Source: Malus domestica (taxonomy: Eukaryota > Streptophyta > Magnoliopsida > Rosales > Rosaceae). Taken from it: a stretch of 64,000 nucleotides of DNA. The stretch lies in contig NC_091664.1 of the NCBI RefSeq assembly GCF_042453785.1, positions 5,630,501-5,694,500 of the forward strand, written 5' to 3'. Positions 45,093 to 55,746 of this stretch are shown here, piece by piece. The notes under the pieces are model-generated. The model did no database searches and had not been told where the DNA came from. It saw nothing but the letters and a program-made list of their open reading frames with translations. A program made the position numbers and the translations under genes. Numbering within the stretch: position 1 is the stretch's first letter; the number at the start of each line of letters is the position of its first letter.

Positions 45093-46097
45093 ATGGATGA
45101 ACTGCTAGCGTGGGTAGCAGACATAGTGAGAGGAGGTGGCGGGCAAGACAACAAATTGGTCGCATTTCAGCATTCAATCATGGCTCTCGATCTAACCGGT
45201 TCCACAAATTTCCCAAATACACCAAACATCAAAACCCTAATCGGCAAAAACTACGACCGCAAGCTAACCCAATCAATCCAAAACCTTTTATCCGAAATTC
45301 CCAAGCAAAGCCCCAAATGCTCCGACTTTGCTGAGGAATTCTACGAAAAGATGCAAGCTCGAGTCGACCCGCATCTCGAATCAACCTGGGTCTACGTGGC
45401 ATTGGCCTTTCGCAGCTGGAATCATCCGAAAGACGACCATTTGGACCGAGTATCGACTGCAGATGACTTGTTTCAGCTGTTGTCGATGTGCTCTGCTTCT
45501 TGCGATTCTTCCAAGAGTGTCGCGATGCTTGCTCCGGTGGTTCGCCAGGTGTACAATGTGGGTGTTGATTTGTTTAAGATGGACTTGTCATGGAAGAGAG
45601 AGAAGAAAGTGATGAGAAATGTTAGGGATTTTGTGGGAACGATTCTTGGCTATATAAATCTGTGTTCCTTCGAAGATTCGGGCAGTTTGATTACGCCTTT
45701 TTCGGGTTTAATTCGTGTTTGGATGAACTCAAATGAGGGGTTGGAGTCATTCTTGCCTTTAGTGAGTAGTGACATTTTTGGAGGGCTTAATGAGGGAGAA
45801 TGTGAATTACTTAGCTGGAGTTGTTATGGCGGAGGTGTTTTTGTTGAAACTCTGCTTGGATTTCAAATTCGGGACTTCGGGGTAGGAGTTGGAGAAAGAG
45901 TTAAGCACTTAGGCTATCGGTTCCATTACAACGTTTGGGAAGTGTTACCTTTTCGGATATTGCAGCAAATTGTTTGCTATGACAGTTCGAAGATGCTACC
46001 AGAAACTCTTCTGGGCAAGCCAATCTGTGAGCATAAACGAAAGCTGGGTTTTGAGTTAGCTTCTGAGCCAGAAGCTGAAGCCGACGCAGGAGCATAA
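45093..46097 (+). CDS. 334-residue intronless ORF captured within an LTR element
   Basis: An uninterrupted ORF, MDELLAWVADIVRGGGGQDN to an acidic Glu/Ala tail. It is not a retroelement protein: no gag CCHC, protease, RT, RNase H or integrase motif. Composition is that of an ordinary helical soluble protein (for example WVYVALAFRSWNHPKDDHLD and VMRNVRDFVGTILGYINLC). I see no signal peptide or membrane segment and do not recognise its function. The 263 bases before the ATG look like a plant leader, with a CT-rich end at 45057-45070. Enclosure by LTRs, lack of introns and the A-rich tract at 46458 suggest capture from an mRNA. With LTRs about 6-7% diverged, survival of an open frame of this length is notable. 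The C-terminal part (from about residue 270) may be altered compared with the donor gene. Confidence 0.7.
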   Translation: MDELLAWVADIVRGGGGQDNKLVAFQHSIMALDLTGSTNFPNTPNIKTLIGKNYDRKLTQSIQNLLSEIPKQSPKCSDFAEEFYEKMQARVDPHLESTWVYVALAFRSWNHPKDDHLDRVSTADDLFQLLSMCSASCDSSKSVAMLAPVVRQVYNVGVDLFKMDLSWKREKKVMRNVRDFVGTILGYINLCSFEDSGSLITPFSGLIRVWMNSNEGLESFLPLVSSDIFGGLNEGECELLSWSCYGGGVFVETLLGFQIRDFGVGVGERVKHLGYRFHYNVWEVLPFRILQQIVCYDSSKMLPETLLGKPICEHKRKLGFELASEPEAEADAGA

Positions 46098-46457
46098 CCC
46101 AATCCGAATATGCTACCAGAAGGCACGATACCAGCACAGCATCACCATCGTGGCCAACCTGCAGATTCAAGGGTGCACATGCATGACAACTCAGAGACAG
46201 AAATAGAGGGTCAAGAAACAGAAAGAAAATCAGAAAGAAAAGCAAAAAGCAGAAAAGGAAAAGCCGAAAAGAAGATGCTATACTATTCCACTACTCCACA
46301 ATCCCACGGGATAACATGATTAAAGATAAGAAGATGCCCACCAAGTTTTCCCGTCTCCACTTTCTGTTAGACCAGAAGATGCCCATCAACATGCTGAAAA
46401 CATGTAATTTATTTTTCTTATCTTTCGGAGACATCTGTATAAACCCAATCAGAGGGT

Positions 46458-46482
46458 AATAATAAAAAAATTAAAAAAAAAA
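46458..46482 (+). other. A-rich tract after the captured ORF
   Basis: The stretch aataataaaaaaattaaaaa and following A residues lies 360 bases beyond the stop codon, then ordinary retroelement-like sequence resumes. It fits the remains of a poly(A) tail at the 3' junction of a captured cDNA. Confidence 0.5.
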
Positions 46483-46544
46483 GTAAAGCCCAAAATAAAT
46501 AGGCTGGAATGTTGTGTGGAGAGTGAAGGCCCATAAGCCCAAAA

Positions 46545-46760
46545 TAACACCAACCAGGTGATCAAAAGTAAGCCCATTACTCCACAATTATTCGGCAATC
46601 TGCTGCTATTACCACCAACAAGGTGATGAAATGTACAACCCGTACTCTAATATCATTTGGCAACTAGCCATTCATGCCACCAACTAGGTGATGAAATGTA
46701 TAACCCGTACTCTCTTCATGCCACCAACCAGGTGATCAAAAGTATGCCCAGTACTCCAAA
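46545..46760. repeat. irregular tandem repeat, ccaaccaggtgat units
   Basis: Four spaced copies of a caccaaccaggtgat-type motif, each followed by gaaatgta or caaaagta and an acccgtactc-type end, lie in the internal region of the LTR element. Confidence 0.7.
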
Positions 46761-46764
46761 TTAT

Positions 46765-46975
46765 ACATGAGCATTACTCATGTCATTCATACATAAACAT
46801 TCATGAGCATCACTCATGACAATCATACGTAAACATTCATGACCATCATTCATGTCAACATTCATGACCATCACTCATGTTAACATTCATGAACATCACT
46901 CATGACAACATCCATGAACATCACTCATGTCAATCAACATAAATATTCATGAGCATCACTTATGTCAATCAGCTT
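46765..46975. repeat. catgagcatcactcatg minisatellite
   Basis: Seven or more copies of a 25-30-bp unit with core attcatgaccatcactcatg and a tcaatcatacataaac-type spacer. The core is itself palindromic (catgag...ctcatg). Confidence 0.8.
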
Positions 46976-47075
46976 CAAAAGCTTCATTTACAGAGCTCTA
47001 GCTTCAAAAGCTTTATTTACAAAGCTCTAGCTTCAAAGCTTCACTTGCAAAGCTTCACCTACAAAGCTTCAATGC
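46976..47075. repeat. cttcaaaagctt repeat block
   Basis: Short tandem units around agcttcaaaagctt and tttacaaagctcta. They generate a low-complexity ORF (repeating Leu-Gln-Ser) that is not a gene. Confidence 0.75.
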
Positions 47076-47250
47076 AGGATATACAAATACCGCCTTCGAA
47101 CAACCGCCACTTCGGCCCATACATGGATTCAATTTGAAGTCTCCAGCCAACGGACTCTATTGACCGAAGACTTGGGGGACTACATTATGTACCATATATT
47201 GGGCCTTAACTGGGCCTCATGAAAAATACTTGGGGGACTTAGCCCATTAT

Positions 47251-47545
47251 TTATGTATTAAGGAGCGAGCTCTTATTCTATAAAAGGGACCCCCTCACCA
47301 CCATTAGAGAGCAACGCCGCCAGTTGAGCAACCGCCTTGCCGCGAGCATCACTCCTAACCTATCACTTATGTATTGAAGAGCGAGCCCTTATTCTATAAA
47401 AGGGACTCTCTCACCACCATTAGAGAGCATCACCGCCTACTGAGCTATCACCTCGCCGCGAGCATCAACTCTAGCCCATCATTTATGTATTGAGGAGTGA
47501 GCCCTTATTTTATAAAAGGGACCCCCTCACCTTCAAGCGCCACAA
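47251..47545 (+). repeat. 116-bp tandem array of LTR-like TATA-bearing units
   Basis: Units start at 47251, 47367 and 47483 (ttatgtatt), exactly 116 bp apart. Each carries cttattctataaaaggga-type sequence, and the first two continue with ctcaccaccattagagagca. The same attctataaaagg and ctcctcaccctc context occurs in the element's own LTR, so the array is derived from an LTR U3/R segment. The third unit is cut short at about 47540. Confidence 0.85.
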
Positions 47546-47748
47546 GTCCAGCCAACCAAGGCAACATAAGCCACAAGCCGAGCAGCCTCGCAACATGTGC
47601 TACTTATAGTTGAGCATCATTTCACTTTGAGCACCGCCTCATATCAAGTATCAGTTCAAGACGACATCTAGTTACTTCGGCTCACACATGGACTGAATTT
47701 CAAGTCTCCAGCCAAAAGACTCTCTTGATTGAAGACTTATGGGACTAC

Positions 47749-48096
47749 TGTTTATACCATACTTAGGGTCTTCGTATTTAGATCTCGTACAAATACTCGG
47801 GGGACTTAAATGTAATTATGTAATAAAGGAAGGGGCAAATATGTAATAAGTGAGGAGCACTTATTCTATAAAAGGACTCCTCACCCTCACAATTGGAAAA
47901 TGCCAATTCCTGGGCCCTCTCACCCCTTCTCAAAGCTCTCACTCTCAAAACTCTCTCTCCCTCAGAAATACAATATCAGTGTGGACGTAACCTAAACCTT
48001 AGGGTGAACCACGATACACCTTGTGTTATTTACATTTCTTGCAAATTCACGGTCGGATTTACGTTGTTCCAAGACCTCCGGTTTTGTGCATCAATA
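47749..48096 (+). repeat. 3' LTR of the gene-carrying element
   Basis: 348 bp, the same length as the 5' LTR, with TATA-like ctataaaagg at 47867-47876. It is followed directly by the target duplication gaagg. Confidence 0.9.
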
Positions 48097-48101
48097 GAAG
48101 G

Positions 48102-49223
48102 GTAAGAAACAAATTAGTGAAACTCACTAATTAAAATGTGGAGATATTTAGTACAGATAATGTTGTTGGTACTAAAAATAATCTTATCGTTCACTCCTCA
48201 TTAATATATTTTTCTTTGTAAATATAAAAAAGTTTGGAACAATGAAAATTTTGGTAGAATATGCCTTGAAAGTTGCTTAATAGGTTTTGGAATACTTATG
48301 TTGTTAAATTCTTGTTTAGTGTAGGAAGGTTTAGCATGTGTTATGTCCACTCAATCATAAGTATGACTCGTCTCAAGTCATTAGTGTTAGACACTAAGAC
48401 GAACACATAGGTGTTCAAATTATTAAGTTCATTGAACTACGATCAACGAAGAGTTTTTATATACATGTCATATAAAAACTCATAACTTGCAATAATACAA
48501 AATTGTCATTTGATCTGAGACACCACAGTTGTTTTATGGGTAGGTTTTTGATCATTTGACAATGTAACAAAGATCATGCCCCATCTCAAAAGGCAGGCAG
48601 GACAAGGCGGCTACGATCAAACGACGTATTAGTAAGTGAGCTTTTGTTTTCAAACTACATATCATGTATATGGTTTTCATAATTGCTTTTATGAATGCTT
48701 GTATATCATGCCATGACTTTTGCTTAGAAAATGCAAATATTACATACATTGTTGATGTTGTGATTTATGAGTTTTGAAAATCCTATTATGTCATGATCAT
48801 ACATACAATTCTATCTTCTCAGCGCTCGACTGTGTACGGTCGGAAAGTAACCAGATCAAGCGCTTAATTTGACAGTACTTGGGTCCCACTGTAGATTTCC
48901 TTTCACATTGATGATCGACGAGTGGAATGCAATTGACGTTTGCACCTGTCTCTTGGAGCTCCATGGTAGAAAGTTGTTAGGTTTTTCATTTGGATGAAGC
49001 AGTCGGAAAGTACTTTAAGTGAAAGCTCGGTCCTCATGGTCGACATTGAGGATTGATAGTTTATTAGCTTGAGCTGTTGGTGCCAATGCTCATCAGCCAT
49101 CCTTGACGCACCACTCGGTAAATAAAAGCTCTTAGGCTGGTCTATGCGCTTAATAGCTTGATATGTCGACTTTGTAGGTATTAATGGGCTTCCTTTGCAA
49201 GACCTTGTGTCAACGATACCTAA
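48102..49223. other. intergenic sequence, unidentified
   Basis: A 114-codon minus-strand frame (48903-49247) is the longest ORF. Its composition is protein-like but I do not recognise it, and it may be retrotransposon-derived. The rest shows nothing definable. Confidence 0.35.
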
Positions 49224-49587
49224 GAGCATTTTCAAAGAAGATGTCAAATTTTAAATATCAAAATGATGTTTGATGGTTTATGTGGTAATTTAATATTTTG
49301 CACAATATTTTACTCTACCCGATATGTTAATAATTACGTTATTTAACAATTTTTTTTAATCTTTTTGTGGCGTCCAATATTGAGGCAACCAATCAAATAC
49401 TTGAAAAACATAACAACATTTATTATATTATATTAATCTATTAAAAAAGTATTTAATAAATTTGACATTTGCTTTCAAATTTGATAGCAAAAGGCTTTGC
49501 CTTCAATTGATTCAGCGCCACATAAGAAATTGAAGGTTCGATGTTGTACGTCTACATGGTAGTTTTGACATTTCTTTAAAAATGCTC
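49224..49587. mobile_element. PIF/Harbinger-type MITE
   Basis: The left end (gagcattttcaaagaagatgtca) is mirrored by the right end (tgacatttctttaaaaatgctc). TAA flanks both sides (49221-49223 and 49588-49590). It is 364 bp and has no coding capacity. Confidence 0.75.
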
Positions 49588-49590
49588 TAA

Positions 49591-51228
49591 GACTCCTAAT
49601 TTAGGAGTAAATAAAGAAGAATACTATTGTAGCGTAATATCAAGTAGAGAAATAGTGTAATAAATTAAGAGAATAAAAAAACATAGAGAGTGAAGGGAGG
49701 CCAAGTGTTGTAATAAGTGGGAATAGTCTGGTGTGGTGGCCAAAATAGTCTTCCCATTGAAGTAAAGTTAAGTTGAAGTTGGGCACATTGAGTGAGAAAG
49801 TGGCCAACCTCTATTTCTCTTTCTCTCACTTCCATCATCATGGCATCAGACACACAATGACACACACAGACACACAAATCTAAAGGCTTATAAATCCAGC
49901 AAAAGGCAGAGGGTGGGAAAGTTGAAAAGTAAAATCCATTCTTTCATACCAGCAAGAACCAGATTCAAAGTTGGAGAGAGAGAGAGAGAGAGTCATAATT
50001 CCATCATAAACAACTACCGCTAACCATTCATTTTGATTAATAATATATGTGAAAAAAAAAGAAAAAAGAAAAGCTTTTTGATGGGGAAAAGAAACAAAGG
50101 AGGGGGAGGCTGAGAGACTCTTCCGTCTTCTCGTTGCTTGCTCTTTCTGCGTGTCTGTCTGTCCTTCTGGTTGTAGCAGCAGCTGATTTGTAAAGGGATC
50201 CGGCCGAGTGCTGTCTTTGGAAGCTTGGTTGGTCGTCTTGGAGGTGGAGGAGGAGATATAAGGTACAGATGCCTTGCTTGAATCATTATCTTACTCTGTC
50301 TAATTATCTTTATTATTTTTTGTCTTGGAGGAGCAGCAGATGCATATAAAATGGTTCTCAATTTTAAATAATTTAATTTAATTATATATAAAAAAAGAGA
50401 ATTTAAAAAAAAGAAGGAGAAAAGAGTCTTGCTGTCAGAGCAATTGTTCTCTTCTGAGTTCTGAGTTCTGACTTGGGATTTGATTCTCCTGTGAGTCCTT
50501 TCTTCTTGGGATGTGATTTCATGTTTGTAAGAGTAAGAAAATTGTTTTTTTTTATTTTTATTTTTTTGGATAAATAAATAATATTATCTTGATATTCTGT
50601 TGTTGTTGTTGTTTGGTTTGTGTTTTGGTTGTCTGGTTTTCTTAATTTATTGAGTAAATTAAATAAGGAACGATAATGATGTCCTTAATTTCACTTTCAT
50701 GGGTGTTTGTACTTTTGTTAAATCATAGGATCTGGATTATCATCTGATTTGATTGTTCATCAATAATATGTGTTTTTTTCTTGTTGTCTGTCTGTCTGCC
50801 TTCCTGTACAAGGATTTCTTTCTTGCTTTCTTCTTCTTCCATGGAAGTTAACGATCTTCGATACAGCAATGTTGCGCTGCTGATCAATCTAGTAATTGTT
50901 TTGGTTTTGAATCATTTTTAATTTAACAAATTAATTGATGCCTGATGGTTGGTTTGTCTGTCAATGTCCCCTCCCCCTCCTCCCTCTGATTAGTGTATGT
51001 GGGTGGGGACATTAAGCTTAAACAATCAAAGGGGGACACATAATTCAAATTGATATATATGTACGTATATGCGTGTTTTGTTTAAGCCAGGCTTCTTTTG
51101 TTAGTGATCGAAACATCGATCCAAATTAGATGTTTTCATCACTATGCAAAAAGGTAACTTACTAGCACCTGTAAATTCTCAAGTGCTCTATCTTGTTCCT
51201 TTCAGGTAGGAACGGTAATGCTAGGAAC
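49591..51228 (+). other. upstream region and 5' leader of the IQD gene
   Basis: A GA microsatellite lies at 49975-49992 and a long purine/pyrimidine-rich leader follows. A donor-like ataaggtaca near 50258 and an acceptor ttcctttcag ending at 51205 suggest a 5' UTR intron of about 950 bp. Short ORFs here overlap and are not supported. Confidence 0.45.
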
Positions 51229-54200
51229 ATGGGAAAGAAAGGGAGTTGGTTTTCCGCCATAAGGAGGGTTTTCTCTCCTCATTCCAAGGACAAGGACAAG
51301 GACAAGGCAGTCAATGTAAGAGAATATGGCCTATTTCTTTTTCCAATGGAGTTTTCTTGATTTATATCACAACTTGTTTGAATGTCTCACATAGGCAGAC
51401 TAATCAAAGGTTGGCCTTTTGTAATTGTGGTTCTATTCGGACTACTTTTTCCCAAATTTCTAACTTTTAAATAAGTCTATTCGGGGGCTTGTCTCAGAAA
51501 CATGAGTCAGCTGCTAACTGTAATGAATGTGCTTGTAGCATTTGTACTAGCGAGAACTGTGTATAGATGGTGTTTAGTATTTACAATATGATTGTTTTTT
51601 TGGCGATAAAACAATCATAAATTCATACTGCAGTTTATACGTTCAATTCAGTTTATTGTATGTCTCCAACAAAAGACGGTTCAACTTTGATTAGAGTGGT
51701 GCACATTTTTCTTTTAAATTTGTGTAGTGCATAATCAGTTTTTTTTCTGCTTTTCGAGTGCAGAGGTAAAAAACGTGCAAAATATTCGCTAACTCAAACT
51801 AAATCTCTTTGTTAATCATATTGCAGGGTTCGGAGAGGAAAAACACAAAAGAAAAGAAGAAGGGGCTTGGGAAACTAAATCGTGGAGAGACCAATTCATT
51901 CATTCCGCTGTTCAGAGAACCAAGCAGCGTTGAGAAAATTTTTGGGGATTTTGAGAGGGAGCAACAAAGAGTAACTTTTAGGCCTCCTACACCTGATGAG
52001 CAACCAAAGACCCCACCATTTGTGCCTCCTAGAGTTGCTTCTCCGAGGGTTGGTTCACCAAGGGCTGCTTCTCCAAGGTCTTCTTCCCCAAGAGCTCCTT
52101 CTCCAAGGGCTCTTTCCCCAAGAGCTCCTTCTCCAAGGGCTCTTTCCCCAAGAGCTCCACCTCCAAGAGCTCCCCCTCCTCCAAGAGCTCCTCCTCCAAG
52201 AGCTCCTCCTCCAAGAGCTCAATCTCCTAGCACCTTTCATCAACATAAGGAGATTAGCTACAGACCTGAACCAACTCTAAGGAACCACCATGCCTCAGCT
52301 ACTAAAATTCAGGCAGTCTATAGAGGTTATATGGTAAGCTTACTTTTCACCCGTTAGCATTCAAGGGTGGGGTGGGATGTTACGTGTAATGTGAAAACTG
52401 GACTATACGAAGGTAGAATTCAATATAGGAAAACCTAATCCCTCTGTTCAGTTCATCTAATTGAAAGCTTTCTAGTGGTTCTACTCTTACTGTGGCCACA
52501 TAAGACAATGCATAGATATGCCCTGTCAAAATAAATAACTCAAATTCAGACATCACTTTTGGAGAACGTTTTAGGTAAAAGGTACTAGACTAACCAATTT
52601 TCCAAAAATGTAGCCATTAGTATAATATCACGTGCTATCTAGAATCTGGTGTTTTGTGTCCTGACTTTATATATAAAGTTGCAAATTTTATGTGCATAAT
52701 TAGTTTTTAGAAGCACAGCTGCAGTTCAAATGTAAGTGGTGGGCAAAGGGTTTGACCAGCGACCAGAGATAAGATTTTGTTTGGTCCGTATTTATTTTTC
52801 TGGTTTACACATTAAAACTTTATTTAAAAGGTACATTTTCTTCCCGTAGAGGTGTATTGTATAACTCTAGAGGTAGAGCGCACAGGAGAAAGATAAAAAA
52901 AGACTTCTGCATTACTGTGCAGTTGTCATTCTGTCCAAGATCATGCTACATCGTTCTTGGGAAGGTTTTGGTACCATGCGGAGTTGTCTTGAGCAAGCAT
53001 TTGATATGATCTGGATCAAGTCTAGGTTTTGTTAACTACAGGTTATGAACTTCCCGGGAGCCTGTAATGAACTTAGTCTACTTTTTATACAGGCAAGAAG
53101 AAGCTTTAGAGCTCTAAAGGGTCTAGTGAGGCTTCAAGGAGTAGTAAGAGGCCAGAACGTGAAGCGTCAGACGATGAATGCCATGAAATACATGCAACTC
53201 TCGGTGCGTGTTCAGTCTCAAATTCAGTCACGGAGGATTCAGATGTTAGAAAACCAAGCACGACATCAAGTCCAAAACAAGTATGACAAAGATGTGGAAA
53301 GCACCTTCGGCAAATGGAACTTGAGCCAGCAAGTATGTCTCCATTCATCTGTTTGTTATTCCATGCCTATCTGTTTCATTTGGTTCCAAACATTTAAGCT
53401 CATAGCTAGTGTAGGGGGCCCTAAAACAATTATAAGGTTGATCACTAACATTACACTCTGCACATCCACACACTAACACTTCTTCATTTGTACGTTAATT
53501 TGGTCAATAATTTGGGGGAAACATGGACCTTACGCATGTAAATAGAACATAAAATTAATAGAAGCTATGGTTCCGATGAACAACAGCTAAGCACTTAGCC
53601 GAGTTAATGGTTAATGGGCCTTGCAATATGTATCAAGCTGAACACAGCACGATGCTTATTGCATTTATGTCACTTCAAGGAAAGCTTAAGCTGGTGGAGA
53701 ATTGGCCGAAAATGTATAGTGATCTTATATTATGAAACAAGATCTTTTAGGCCGCATTAGTTCTCAAAACAGATTAGATGAACCATCTTTTGATATGGAA
53801 ACCTGTAGACTCACATGATTATAACAATCTAAAAGAAGATTACTCTACTTTTTGTGCTAAAAAATGAAAAATAAACATATAAAAACTCCGGTACTATGTC
53901 TGTAATGTGGTTAAGCACAACATATCTATAAAACAAAGTAGTGCTAACAATTTCAAGGATTGTGCTCTAGTCTGAGACGGCCAATAACGAGGAATGGGAT
54001 GATAGCTTGCTAACTAAGGAGGAAGTGGAGGCAAGGTTGCAGAAAAAGGTTGAGGCAGTCATGAAAAGAGAGAGAGCAATGGCTTACGCATACTCCAACC
54101 AGGTATTCTTTCTGCACTAGTAGTAGTAACCCAACTGAATCCACTTTCTAGTCTCATTTTCTTCAACTGTATGTTATTCTGCGTTCACTTTTCTGTCAAT

Positions 54201-55100
54201 CTTCACTTTTATGTTAAAGAAAAAAAAAAGAACATAGTGGCTTAAGGGGTTAATTGGTTTCTTTTGTGCAGTTTTTAATGCAATTGATAGTTATCATATT
54301 TCTTGATGTTGCCTTGTACTTTTGTGTACCAAAAACAGCTGTGGAAGGCTACTCCTAAATCAGGTCAAACACCTATAGCTGATATCCGGTCTGGGGGATT
54401 TCCGTGGTGGTGGAACTGGTTGGAACGTCAGATCCCTCCAGTAGACCCTCCTGTGCCAGCAACCAATGCATTGAAAACTTTTCAGTTTACTCCTCCAAGA
54501 CTAGGATCAGAGCGAAAGCCAAGCCCCCTGGCCCAGTCAAGCAATCAAGGGGAACATCCTTTTCCATTTGATAACAATTTTGACACACCAAAATCGTCAG
54601 CAACAACCATTAATCTGACAACAATAAAACCAGCACGAACCCCGCCTCCTACTAATATGAGTAGGACTCCACAAGCAAACAGGTCTGGGCTATCGAAGTA
54701 CAGAAGAACACCAGCTGATGGAGCTGAATCCCCTTTCGGTTTTCCACTCAAGGATGATGCCAGCCTCACAAGCTGCCCCCCATTTTCGGTTCCAAACTAC
54801 ATGGCTCCCACGGCATCAGCCAAAGCGAAAGCACGAGCTAGTAGCAATCCCAGGGATAGATTTGTGGGGACACCGACCAGTGAGTCCAAAAGGAGGCTTT
54901 CCTTCCCTTTGACACAAGGTATTGGGTCTTTCAAGTGGAACAAAGCTTCTTTTTTCTCTAACAACAAGGATTCCAGCTCTCCAATGAATTTAGATAAGAA
55001 CCGGTCTTTGCAATCTATCGGAAACACGAGCATAGATTCCACGGTTTCGATGCCTGCGGCTCCACGAGCTGGGAGGAAGCCGTTTAAACGATTTGTGTGA
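51229..55100 (+). CDS. IQD14: IQ-domain protein, IQD14-like calmodulin-binding scaffold (5 exons)
   Basis: Exons are 51229-51315, 51827-52333, 53093-53332, 53971-54102 and 54339-55100. All joins are phase 0, giving 575 residues. The N-terminus MGKKGSWFSAIRRVFSPHSK is the usual IQD start. Residues about 90-160 are a Pro-rich array of SPRA / PPRA units. The IQ motif begins ATKIQAVYRGYM at 187 and is split by intron 2 after Met198, the conserved IQD67 intron position, and continues ARRSFRALKGLVRLQGVVRG. WWWNWLERQ (about 345) and the C-terminal region starting VPNYMAP (473), followed by a Lys/Arg-rich stretch, match the rest of the family. IQD proteins bind calmodulin and associate with microtubules and the plasma membrane. 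The SPR array favours the IQD13/IQD14 group, but the exact number is uncertain. The gene is convergent with ATG11. Confidence 0.92.
52030..52225 (+). repeat. in-frame SPRA/PPRA coding minisatellite
   Basis: Units of 12-15 bases (gctccttctccaagg and variants). Two adjacent 30-bp higher-order copies (gctccttctccaagggctct followed by ttccccaaga) lie at about 52097-52156. The array lies inside IQD exon 2 and keeps the frame. Confidence 0.85.
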
Positions 55101-55746
55101 TTCATTTTCGTATATTTTTCGAACTTTTCTTGTACCTGTCATTCATTGCGGTGTTGATTTTGTTTTTGAGTGTACGGTAATAGACTTGAGAGTTGCAAAA
55201 CACTGATGTAAAATGATAAAAAGAAGGGAAATATGTGTGTCGTGTGTGTAATATATATGATGCTTTGGATTATTGGATGTAACACGATTTGAATTTTTAC
55301 AAGTTTCATGGACAATTTTATTCTACTTTTGCATTTCTTCTACGGCTTTTTTCGGTGCACATAACGTTCGATGTACATAACTGGTGCACAACGTTGCTCG
55401 CGTAGTATTCAATTCTCGGGTTTTACAAAGCAAAGCGAGAACAGAAAAACCAAAGCGAGCAACAGCAAACGGAACACGAAAACCCGAAGAGCGACCGAGC
55501 CTGTCCGGGATGACACTCACAGAAACTGAACAGAATTATTCACATTTTTGTACATGTTCGTAGGAAATAGCCAGATGTATACAGAAACAGGGAGAGGATT
55601 AAATTCTATTGGATCATCAGCTGTACAGAATGAAAGCAAATCAAAGTCCCAATCTCCCGCTAAAAGGATATATAAATGTTTAAAAGTAATGTTCACATGT
55701 ACAGTTGGGATTCTTCCATCACGTCGATCTGCCTACGCTGCAGGGA
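55101..55746. other. convergent 3' UTRs of the IQD and ATG11 genes
   Basis: The IQD gene (+) stops at 55100 and ATG11 (-) at 55747, leaving 646 bases for both 3' ends. An IQD polyadenylation region is plausible at about 55205-55300. No other gene is seen. Confidence 0.5.

Larger units (their letters stand above)
44482..48096 (+). mobile_element. non-autonomous LTR retrotransposon that encloses a cellular-type gene
   Basis: Two 348-bp LTRs (44482-44829 and 47749-48096) start tgtttataccatactt and end tgtgcatcaata. A perfect target duplication gaagg lies at 44477-44481 and 48097-48101. A priming-site-like tttgacgctgtctgtggga follows the 5' LTR, and a purine-rich tract (agacttatgggactac) precedes the 3' LTR. 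By eye the LTRs differ at about 23 of 348 sites, mostly transitions, so the insertion is not recent. No gag, protease, integrase or RT motif is present. The only long frame is the 334-codon ORF at 45093-46097, in the sense orientation to the LTR. An A-rich tract at 46458-46482 follows it. Confidence 0.9.

Noticed and set aside
46765-46975. CRISPR-like regularly spaced repeats
   Set aside because: The repeats are an irregular minisatellite without unique spacers of constant length, and the DNA is plant nuclear.
48903-49247. 114-codon minus-strand ORF as a gene
   Set aside because: I could not match it to a family and no exons could be joined. It may be a retrotransposon remnant and is left unnamed.
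52029-52280. Antisense and alternate-frame ORFs over the IQD exon
   Set aside because: They are shadows of the SPRA repeat in IQD exon 2, rich in Leu/Glu or Trp/Arg by repetition.
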